Source: Planctomycetia bacterium
GTDB lineage: Bacteria > Planctomycetota > Phycisphaerae > Phycisphaerales > UBA1924
DNA length: 12,448 nucleotides
Direction of reading: 5' to 3'
Assembly (NCBI GenBank): GCA_005776545.1
Contig: SXOY01000041.1
Span: 1 to 12,448, forward strand
Position 1 is the first letter of the stretch. Every line of letters starts with the position of its first letter. Of the stretch, positions 7,350 through 12,448 are shown one piece after another. The notes beneath the pieces were generated by a model. The model did not search any database and had not been told where the DNA came from. It was given only the letters and a program-made list of their open reading frames with translations. The position numbers were made by a program, and so were the translations under genes.

Positions 7350-7378
7350 TTGAGCCCCTTTCGATTCCGACCCAAAAT
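7350..7378 (+). promoter_or_regulatory. dnaX: Candidate dnaX promoter
   Basis: TTGAGC (7350-7355) and CAAAAT (7373-7378) are separated by 17 bases, each matching the sigma70 consensus at 4 of 6 positions. It starts directly after the terminator's T-tract and would give a leader of about 70 bases before the dnaX ATG at 7454. Its -35 box overlaps the second copy of the terminator arm. Confidence 0.28.
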
Positions 7379-7400
7379 CAAGCCCGTCTTTTCCGACCCT

Positions 7401-7427
7401 AATGCCTAGTGCCAAATGCCTAGTGCC
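7401..7427 (+). repeat. 13-bp direct repeat in the dnaX leader
   Basis: AATGCCTAGTGCC occurs at 7401-7413 and again at 7415-7427, separated by one base. It ends 26 bases before the dnaX start codon. Function unknown; a protein site or a slipped duplication are both possible. Confidence 0.5.
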
Positions 7428-7453
7428 TCCTCCACCCCTTACCCTCCTCCCCT

Positions 7454-8596
7454 ATGGCCTACGTCGCTCTTGCACGCCGATACCGCTCCCGCTCCTTTGA
7501 TGATCTCATTGGGCAAGAACCCATCGCGCGCACGCTCAAAAACGCCATCGAGTCCAACCGCGTCGCCCACGGCTACATCTTCACCGGGACCCGCGGCGTA
7601 GGAAAAACTTCCACCGCCCGCATCTTCGCAAAAGCCCTCAACGGCGGCAATCCCGAAGTCGACGAAATGATCATGCAGGGCCGCGACACCGATGTCATCG
7701 AAATCGACGCCGCCTCAAATAGCGGCGTAGACAACACCCGCGAACTTATCGCCAACGCCGCGTATCGCCCCCTCCGCGGCCCCTACAAAATCTACATCAT
7801 CGACGAAGTTCACATGCTCTCCAACGCCGCGTTCAACGCGCTGCTCAAAACCATGGAAGAGCCGCCCGAACACGTCAAGTTCATCCTCTGCACCACCGAA
7901 ATCCACAAAGTCCCCGCCACCATCCAGTCGCGCTGCCAGCGCTTCGATTTCCGCAACATCCCCACTAGCGAAATCGGCAAGCACCTCGCCGCAGTCATTA
8001 AGAAGGAAGGCCTCACCGCCGAACCGGAACTCATCCACCAAGTCGCCCGCCTCGCTGATGGTTCCATGCGCGATGGTCTCTCTCTCCTCGACCGCCTCAT
8101 GGCCGCCGGCGAGAAAAAGCTCACGCTCAAACTTCTTGAAGAACTTTTGGGCCTCCCCAACCGCACGCTTCTCTCCCAGCTCATTGCCTCGTTCGCCGAT
8201 GGCAACACCAAAACCGCCCTCGAAAACACCGACAACTTCCTCTCCCGCGGCATATCCATCGATCAGCTCTTTGAGGCACTCCTCTCGCGCTTCCGCGACC
8301 TGCTCGTCATCGCAGCGTGCGGACCAAATACGACTGTGGTCGAACTCTCCGATGAAAACCGCGATGCCGAAATCAAACTCGCCTCGCGATTCGATGGTGC
8401 TGGCCTGGTCCACATGATCGCCCTCTGCGAAAATGCCCAGCGCAACGCCAAACAATCCGCCGCCCCGCGTGCACTTCTCGATGCTGTCATCGCCCGCATG
8501 TCCATGAGCGAAAAAATCGCTGATGTCACCGCCCTCACGCGAGAACTTTCTGGTGGCAAACCCGCCCTCGCAGGATCCGCCGCAAAAAAAGCATAA
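7454..8596 (+). CDS. dnaX: DNA polymerase III subunit gamma (zero-frame dnaX product)
   Basis: The 380-residue zero-frame product is the AAA+ ATPase of the clamp loader, which loads the sliding clamp during replication. Seen in order: LARRYRSRSFDDLIGQ at the N-terminus, Walker A GTRGVGKT (45-52), the EIDAASN motif (84-89), Walker B IIDEVHML (115-122), NALLKTMEEPPEHVKF, sensor 1 TTE (147-149), the arginine-finger SRC (159-161) and sensor 2 GSMRD (203-207). A domain III-type helical region (DQLFEALLSRFRDLLV) follows. The zinc module is absent: after KALN (60-63), where E. coli has a Cys and then CxxCxxC, there is a shorter Cys-free segment (GGNPEVDEMIMQGRDT). No Shine-Dalgarno precedes the ATG; the leader is pyrimidine-rich. 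The frame ends one codon after an A7 run, and the C-terminal region resumes in the -1 frame. Confidence 0.93.
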   Translation: MAYVALARRYRSRSFDDLIGQEPIARTLKNAIESNRVAHGYIFTGTRGVGKTSTARIFAKALNGGNPEVDEMIMQGRDTDVIEIDAASNSGVDNTRELIANAAYRPLRGPYKIYIIDEVHMLSNAAFNALLKTMEEPPEHVKFILCTTEIHKVPATIQSRCQRFDFRNIPTSEIGKHLAAVIKKEGLTAEPELIHQVARLADGSMRDGLSLLDRLMAAGEKKLTLKLLEELLGLPNRTLLSQLIASFADGNTKTALENTDNFLSRGISIDQLFEALLSRFRDLLVIAACGPNTTVVELSDENRDAEIKLASRFDGAGLVHMIALCENAQRNAKQSAAPRALLDAVIARMSMSEKIADVTALTRELSGGKPALAGSAAKKA

Positions 8597-8632
8597 CGGC
8601 GGGCGCTGAACCAGAGACCATCGCACCCGCCG
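8572..8632 (+). promoter_or_regulatory. dnaX: Predicted programmed -1 ribosomal frameshift signal in dnaX
   Basis: Four elements line up. AGGA (8572-8575) is a Shine-Dalgarno-like stimulator 8 bases upstream. The heptamer A-AAA-AAA (8584-8590) is in the exact zero-frame phase of an X-XXY-YYZ slippery site. The zero-frame stop TAA (8594-8596) follows after one more codon. A GC stem, CGGCGGG (8597-8603) with CCCGCCG (8626-8632), begins 6 bases after the heptamer. This is the layout of the E. coli dnaX frameshift cassette (known). A -1 slip joins the ATPase part to the open frame running to 9306. Alternatives are transcriptional slippage on the A run or a missing A in the assembly. Confidence 0.7.
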
Positions 8633-9306
8633 CTAAACCGCCATCTTTTGAGCTCAAAGAAACAGCTGTCACCGCGCCCGCGGCCAAGCTCATCGAACAC
8701 ATCCGCCAGAACGCGCCGGCGCCAGCACAGGCACCGGCGCCTGCACCAGTGTCCGCACCTGTTGTAGTTGCCGCCCCTGCACCAAAACCCGCACCGGTCG
8801 CAGCATCTACAGCTCCAGCGCTCAGCACCACCGACATCTGGGCTCGCCTCATCGTGATGACTAGCGGCCGTTCTCAAAAAAACCTGCTCTCAAAACTTAC
8901 GCTGGACCTGGTCACGCAGACAACCGCCACCATCTCTGCGCCTCACGGGTCATTTGAACTCGCAAAGGCCAGCGAAGCTGATATCGAATCGGCTCTGGTC
9001 AGCATTGTCGGACGCCGCCTGAAAATCGAAATCATCGATTCGGGCACCAGTGCTCCCGCCGCGACATCAGGAACACCTACAGCAACTGCCGATTCGCCCG
9101 CCGGACAGTCAATGAGCCAGATTGAATCCAATCCGCTCATCAAGCGTGCAACTGAGCTGTTTGGCGCCCGTATCGTCAGTGTCCAGCCGCGGAAGTCGGC
9201 GGTTTCTGCTCCCGCACCAACACCCGCCCCAATATCAGCACCACCCGCACCAGACGTATCAGGACCCCATCACGATTCCGAACCAGATACACAAGGAGAA
9301 GACTAA
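8590..9306 (+). CDS. dnaX: DnaX tau-specific C-terminal region, reached by -1 frameshift
   Basis: The -1 frame is open from the slippery site to TAA at 9304-9306. It adds 238 residues to the first 379, for a tau-like protein of 617. It begins with a linker, then a proline/alanine-rich tether (about residues 430-455, PAPAP and APKPAP). A folded segment starting TTDIWARLIV (Trp463) to about 525 matches the pattern of DnaX C-terminal domains. After a second Ala/Thr linker, ESNPLIKRATELFGARIVSV (about 558-577) resembles the conserved 'hPlv..a..lFga.iv.v' ending of DnaX in related bacteria. In E. coli the tau C-terminus contacts polymerase core and DnaB helicase (known); this is inferred here. A GTG at 8749 could be read as a separate gene, but homology-like content begins upstream and only makes sense as DnaX. 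Its stop overlaps the ybaB ATG by one base. Confidence 0.8.
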   Translation, partial: SITAGAEPETIAPAAKPPSFELKETAVTAPAAKLIEHIRQNAPAPAQAPAPAPVSAPVVVAAPAPKPAPVAASTAPALSTTDIWARLIVMTSGRSQKNLLSKLTLDLVTQTTATISAPHGSFELAKASEADIESALVSIVGRRLKIEIIDSGTSAPAATSGTPTATADSPAGQSMSQIESNPLIKRATELFGARIVSVQPRKSAVSAPAPTPAPISAPPAPDVSGPHHDSEPDTQGED

Positions 9307-9677
9307 TGCTCGACAAACTCAGAGCGATGACCGCCCTCGCCGGCGTCATGAAAAATCAAGATGGCATTCGCAACGCCACCGAACGCGTCAAGGTCAAACT
9401 TGCCGCCGCCCGGCTTACCGCTGAAGCTGGCTCAGGCGCGTGCAAAGTCACCGTCAGTGGCGAACTCAAAGTCATTTCCGTTGTCCTCGCCCCCGCGCTT
9501 CTCCGAGGCATGGCCGCCGATGACAAAACCCGCGACCTCGCATCCAACCTCATCGTCGAAGCGACCAACGCCGCGCTGCAAAAAGCGCAGGCAGTCATCG
9601 CCGAAAGCGTGCAGGCCGAAGCCGATGGTCTTGGACTTGGCGATCTTGTCGGCAATTTCAAGGGTTTGGTAAGTTGA
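9306..9677 (+). CDS. ybaB: YbaB/EbfC-family nucleoid-associated protein
   Basis: A 123-residue member of the YbaB/EbfC family: small dimeric DNA-binding proteins encoded next to dnaX in many bacteria. Seen: an N-terminal helix with MLDKLRAM, a long charged helix, then the strand pattern GACKVTVSGELKVISVVLAP. The helix DLASNLIVEATNAALQKAQ follows, corresponding to the family's 'l.dli..A.n.A..ka' segment. The length is close to the E. coli protein (109), with a slightly long C-terminus (GLGDLVGNFKGL). The start is well supported: AAGGAG (9293-9298) lies 7 bases upstream, and the ATG overlaps the tau stop as TAATG. This suggests coupling to ribosomes that complete the frameshifted DnaX. The usual third gene, recR, is not downstream here. 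Confidence 0.88.
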   Translation: MLDKLRAMTALAGVMKNQDGIRNATERVKVKLAAARLTAEAGSGACKVTVSGELKVISVVLAPALLRGMAADDKTRDLASNLIVEATNAALQKAQAVIAESVQAEADGLGLGDLVGNFKGLVS

Positions 9678-9690
9678 AAGAGTGAGCACA

Positions 9691-10410
9691 ATGGCAACCC
9701 CGTCGCACATCGCAATCGAAGTGCGCAGGCTTGAGCAGCCGCTCAAGTACCTGTGGGAACACGCCGCTCCGCGTCAACATTCTGAAGTTGCTAAGACCGA
9801 ATGGGACCGCGTGCTGCTCGACAACCCGCGCGTGTATGACGGCCCCATGGTCTTTGTTTCAGATCACGAAAACAACACACTCCGCTGCCGCCCGGGGACC
9901 TATCAGGAATTCGTTACCGCCGAAATCGCCGGCCACTTCACAATTGCGCTGGGCGTATCCGGCCTCATCCGCTACAAAACTCCCGATGACACGTTCCTCA
10001 CGCTCATCGGCCACCGCGGCAATCAAACCCGCATCTACGGCGGCACATGGGAAACCGCTCCCCGCGGCACAGTTTCTCCTCCGCCTTTGGGTGTCCAGGT
10101 TTCACGCCACACGCTCGAATCGCAACTGCTTCAGGAATGTAAAGAAGAAATTGGTGTGCAACTCTCGCCCGCTTCGATCACGCCTTTTGCACTGGTGCTC
10201 GACCCCAACGCCCGCAGCCTCGATGTGGTCTGCGTCGCCGCGGTTGACAAGAACGGCTACGACCAGATCCAGGATTCCATCCGCAAAGGCGGCAACTGGG
10301 AATACTCGCAACTCCGCTGGGTCGATCTCGAAAAAGACGGCATGCAACTCATGAGCGACTTCAGCCCCCCCACCGCCGCGCTGGTTCGCGCCATGCAGTC
10401 TTGGTCATGA
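9691..10410 (+). CDS. NUDIX-like hydrolase with a degenerate Nudix box
   Basis: A 239-residue protein (242 if the GTG at 9682 is used). ATG 9691 is preferred because GAAAGAG (9676-9682) sits 8 bases upstream. NUDIX enzymes cleave nucleoside diphosphates linked to another group, using the box G-x5-E-x7-R-E-U-x-E-E-x-G-U to hold metal. Here the core QECKEEIGV (residues 148-156) keeps the E-x2-E-E metal ligands, with Gln instead of Arg. Counting back, the first Glu position is His. A preceding YGGTWETAPRGTV fits the strand-loop before the box, with an inserted loop. The N-terminal half (about 90 residues, with WDRVLLDNPRVYDGP) is a separate region seen in long NUDIX proteins. It starts 13 bases after ybaB, so it is probably in the dnaX operon. 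Substrate unknown. Confidence 0.7.
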   Translation: MATPSHIAIEVRRLEQPLKYLWEHAAPRQHSEVAKTEWDRVLLDNPRVYDGPMVFVSDHENNTLRCRPGTYQEFVTAEIAGHFTIALGVSGLIRYKTPDDTFLTLIGHRGNQTRIYGGTWETAPRGTVSPPPLGVQVSRHTLESQLLQECKEEIGVQLSPASITPFALVLDPNARSLDVVCVAAVDKNGYDQIQDSIRKGGNWEYSQLRWVDLEKDGMQLMSDFSPPTAALVRAMQSWS

Positions 10411-10424
10411 CAACTTTCTATTGA

Positions 10425-11798
10425 CTACTGAATCGACAACCTAAGAACCGTTGCACATGGATCAATGACCGCCGGTTTCTGAATCGAAAGAACTGTGCAA
10501 CCTGCATCGTGAGAAACGGTATAGCTGACCGTTCCAAATGATGCATCGAGGAACTTGGCAACGCAGGAAACCGGTTTCAAGATCCTGATAGATACTGGGC
10601 CAGTCGCGGGCCACTTGATGATGTGAACATAGATTGCATCGCCGGACTTGGATTGTGTTGCATACGCAAGTGCATCGACAGATTGGGGACACTGCACGAG
10701 AGGTGCGGGGATTGTTGCATAAATCGCTTCGCCATTGACTCTTGTCCATGCGCCGAATTTTTCGAGCAGGGCGATGTGTTCTGGTGGAAATTCACCCAGG
10801 TCGTTTGGACCGACATTGAGGACAAAGTTGCCGCCTTTACTGGTCGAATCGATGAGGTTCTTAATGAGATCGGCCGCATCCCGATAGTTGCGGGCACCCT
10901 TGACCCAGGCCCAGTTCTCATCATCAGTATTGGTCATCACCACTTCAAAGTAGCGGGATTGCAGCGAACCCTTGAGCTGATTTTCGGGAGTGGCGTAGTC
11001 GCCATCTTCAGACTTGTTGCCGCGGCCGCAGCGGTCGCTGACAAGCGTTGATGGGCTGGACGTGCGGATAAAGGAGTAAAGGTCTTTGGCGTGTGGCTCA
11101 TCGTTGGACCACTGGTTGTTGACGTACCACCAGTTGTCGAACCACATGAGTTTGATATCGCCGTAGTTGGTAAGCAATTCAGAGAGCTGGGCCTTCATGT
11201 AGTCGGAATAGTCTGAGTAGCCGGCATTCTGAACTTCTGCTGCCGACCAATCGCCAATCGAGAAATATGGACTGAAGACAAGTCCTTGCTTGTTGCACTC
11301 ATCAGCGAGTTCTTTGACGATGTCGCGGCCAAATGGTGTTGCATCAACAACGTTGAATGGTGTCGTCGCGGTCTTGAACATGCAGAAACCGTCGTGGTGC
11401 TTAGTCGTGAGGATGACGTATTTCTGACCCGCATCCTTCATCAACTTGACCCATTTGGCGGCGTCGAAATTCTTGGGATTGAAATTGGCAGCGACGTTCT
11501 TCTTGTAGTCGACGGGAGGAATCGTGGCGCGACGCTCGCCCAGGCCCATGATTTGTTCAGAGGGTACATACGGGCCTTTGCCCTGGTAATAGCCGCCGAG
11601 AGTTGAATATGGGCCGAAGTGGATAATCGCGCCGAACTTGGCATCGCGGAACCACTGCCCGCGATCATCGTCGATGCAGCCGCGTGCATTCCACAACTCA
11701 TCAACCTGCGCCTGTGTCGGCGCAGGTGCGGCGTACCGGGTTGTAGTACAAGCCGTAAGTAGCAGTCCTGCGAGGCACAATGAGAGTTGGCGAATCAC
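10425..11798 (-). CDS. Alpha-L-fucosidase, GH29 family, lipoprotein
   Basis: A 457-residue enzyme that removes alpha-L-fucose from glycans. The N-terminus has a lipoprotein signal (LLLTAC, acceptor Cys17), so it is probably anchored in a membrane facing the periplasm. GH29 landmarks: WFRDAKFGAIIHFG (49-62), the TTKHHDGF metal-less substrate-binding motif (131-138), and LMWFDNWW with the expected nucleophile Asp221. GDYATPE is a candidate acid/base region, and GGNFVLNVGPNDLGEF matches the typical 'GGN.LLN.gP...G' segment. A beta-sandwich-like C-terminal part follows. The length is normal for the family. The GTG start (11798-11796) overlaps the stop of the upstream TerC gene as GTGA, implying translational coupling. 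It converges on the NUDIX gene with a 14-base gap and no clear terminator between. Confidence 0.9.
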   Translation of the reverse strand: MIRQLSLCLAGLLLTACTTTRYAAPAPTQAQVDELWNARGCIDDDRGQWFRDAKFGAIIHFGPYSTLGGYYQGKGPYVPSEQIMGLGERRATIPPVDYKKNVAANFNPKNFDAAKWVKLMKDAGQKYVILTTKHHDGFCMFKTATTPFNVVDATPFGRDIVKELADECNKQGLVFSPYFSIGDWSAAEVQNAGYSDYSDYMKAQLSELLTNYGDIKLMWFDNWWYVNNQWSNDEPHAKDLYSFIRTSSPSTLVSDRCGRGNKSEDGDYATPENQLKGSLQSRYFEVVMTNTDDENWAWVKGARNYRDAADLIKNLIDSTSKGGNFVLNVGPNDLGEFPPEHIALLEKFGAWTRVNGEAIYATIPAPLVQCPQSVDALAYATQSKSGDAIYVHIIKWPATGPVSIRILKPVSCVAKFLDASFGTVSYTVSHDAGCTVLSIQKPAVIDPCATVLRLSIQ

Positions 11799-12448
11799 GC
11801 GATATTCCCTGATTTTCGAGCCGCTTCGAGCTTGAGGGCTTTGGTGCGGAGGCGAAGATTGAGCATTTCGACCAGGAGCGAGAAGCCCATGCCGAAGTAG
11901 ATATAGCCCTTGGGAATGTGCTGCCCGAACGCTTCGCCCACGAGCATGATGCCGATGAGAAGAAGGAAACTGAGCGCAAGCATTTTGACGGTAGGGTGAC
12001 GATCAATAAATCCACCGATCGAGCCAGCGGCAGCAATCATGACAACTGTGGATGCAAGAACAGCAAAGACCATGATCCAGATATTCTGCACCATACCGAC
12101 TGCAGTGAAAATGGAGTCAAGAGAAAAGACGACGTTAATGAGAGCGATCTGAGCAATGGCTTTGCCCGCTGTCATCGGAATCGACTTGGCTGCGCCTTCC
12201 ACTTCTACACCAACGTAATTGTGATCGCCCTCAAGCTTGGCGTGGATTTCTTTCGTACTGCTATAAAGTAGAAACAATCCGCCCGCGAGAAGGAGCAGGT
12301 CTTTGAGCGTCATCTCGTGGTTGAGAAGCGGCATCGTGAAGAGCGGCTTGGTCATGCCGATGATCCAAGTAAGACCAAAGAGCATGATGACACGAAGGAC
12401 AACGGAAATAACCAGGCCAATGGTCCGGATCCTGCCGCGTTCTTCGGG
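11795..12448 (-). CDS. TerC-family integral membrane protein (5' end outside the window)
   Basis: The minus-strand frame is open from the right edge to TGA at 11797-11795, so at least 217 residues belong to the gene. An internal ATG at 12385 gives 196 residues but is not the true start: the open frame upstream (RIRTIGLVISVVLRVIMLFG) reads as a normal TerC segment with a basic loop and helix. Seen: several hydrophobic helices, a KEIHAKLEG loop, and the conserved NVVFSLDSIFTAVGM motif with the acidic residue inside a helix. IIAAAGSIG-like and GYIYFGMGFSLLVEMLN helices follow at the end. TerC proteins are implicated in metal (manganese) export and tellurium resistance (known for the family). It lies upstream of, and overlaps by 4 bases, the fucosidase gene. 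Confidence 0.85.
   Translation of the reverse strand, partial: PEERGRIRTIGLVISVVLRVIMLFGLTWIIGMTKPLFTMPLLNHEMTLKDLLLLAGGLFLLYSSTKEIHAKLEGDHNYVGVEVEGAAKSIPMTAGKAIAQIALINVVFSLDSIFTAVGMVQNIWIMVFAVLASTVVMIAAAGSIGGFIDRHPTVKMLALSFLLLIGIMLVGEAFGQHIPKGYIYFGMGFSLLVEMLNLRLRTKALKLEAARKSGNIA

Larger units (their letters stand above)
6785..7453. other. 669-base intergenic region with structured elements but no convincing gene
   Basis: Between the divergent Kelch gene and dnaX. Open frames here (6961-7179 minus, 7108-7353 plus) lack recognisable domains, and the latter runs through a strong terminator hairpin. The region holds a 12-bp palindrome (7033-7064), two candidate promoters (7088-7116, 7350-7378), a hairpin with a duplicated right arm (7189-7240), an intrinsic terminator with a duplicated right arm (7309-7361), and short direct repeats (TTCCGACCC at 7365 and 7391; a 13-mer at 7401 and 7415). 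In the first part, 6863-7030, I see nothing definite. Confidence 0.6.

Noticed and set aside
7108..7353. Plus-strand 81-codon open frame before dnaX
   Set aside because: It runs through the intrinsic terminator and both hairpins, its composition is irregular (Pro/Arg/His), and no family is recognisable.
7454..8596. dnaX as a truncated pseudogene
   Set aside because: All ATPase motifs are intact and the frame break sits on a textbook slippery site with a downstream stem, so programmed recoding is favoured, with a homopolymer error as the main alternative.
7715..8626. 303-codon open frame on the minus strand inside dnaX
   Set aside because: It lies entirely antisense to a strongly conserved gene, is rich in Gly/Glu/Asp/Phe as expected from codon bias on the other strand, and has no recognisable domain.
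8749..9306. Separate Ala/Pro-rich hypothetical gene with GTG start
   Set aside because: The same frame is open back to the dnaX slippery site, carries DnaX-type C-terminal sequence, and has no ribosome binding site at the GTG; it is the tau part of dnaX.
12385..12448. TerC gene starting at the ATG at 12385
   Set aside because: The frame is open to the window edge and the upstream residues fit a TerC helix, so the true start is outside the window.

Overview
The window looks like a chromosomal segment of a planctomycete, most likely Phycisphaerae-like. The main reason is that two large secreted proteins both end in the short, Cys-bounded, twice-repeated D-x-N-x-D / FDYLDFV module. I know this module as the planctomycete 'GC-type dockerin' anchor domain. 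This taxonomic call is an inference from family knowledge, not a database result.

Layout, left to right. (a) 1-199, minus strand: the 5' part of a lipoprotein gene that runs off the left edge, divergent from a DinB-family gene (315-836, plus). (b) 883-1647, plus: a four-helix membrane protein of unknown function. (c) 1753-1878 and 1875-4217, plus: a 41-residue secreted-peptide ORF overlapping by ATGA the start of a large secreted Kelch-type propeller protein. (d) 4451-6784, minus: a convergent paralogue of that protein with the same architecture (signal peptide, twelve Kelch-type repeats, Ig-like domain, dockerin). (e) 6785-7453: a 670-base stretch with no convincing gene, but dense in structure: a 12-bp perfect palindrome, a hairpin whose right arm is duplicated, a strong intrinsic terminator whose right arm is also duplicated, and candidate promoters. 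(f) 7454-10410, plus: dnaX, ybaB and a NUDIX-like gene, tightly packed. (g) 10425-12448, minus: an alpha-L-fucosidase lipoprotein (GH29) and, overlapping its start by 4 bases, a TerC-family membrane protein that runs off the right edge.

The most interesting point is dnaX. The zero frame stops at 8596, giving a 380-residue gamma-like clamp-loader ATPase. The DnaX-like C-terminal region continues at once in the -1 frame to 9306. The junction has a perfect A-AAA-AAA slippery heptamer, an AGGA element 8 bases upstream, a stop codon one codon later, and a GC-rich stem-loop 6 bases downstream. This predicts programmed -1 frameshifting to make a 617-residue tau-like protein, the reverse of the E. 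coli arrangement in which frameshifting makes the short form. A single missing A in the assembly would give the same picture and must be excluded. The same DnaX also lacks the four cysteines of the usual zinc module.

Functional grouping: dnaX-ybaB is the widespread replication/nucleoid pair, here followed by a NUDIX-like gene rather than recR. The Kelch-Ig-dockerin pair is a secreted or surface system of unknown ligand. The fucosidase fits a lifestyle of degrading fucose-rich polysaccharides.
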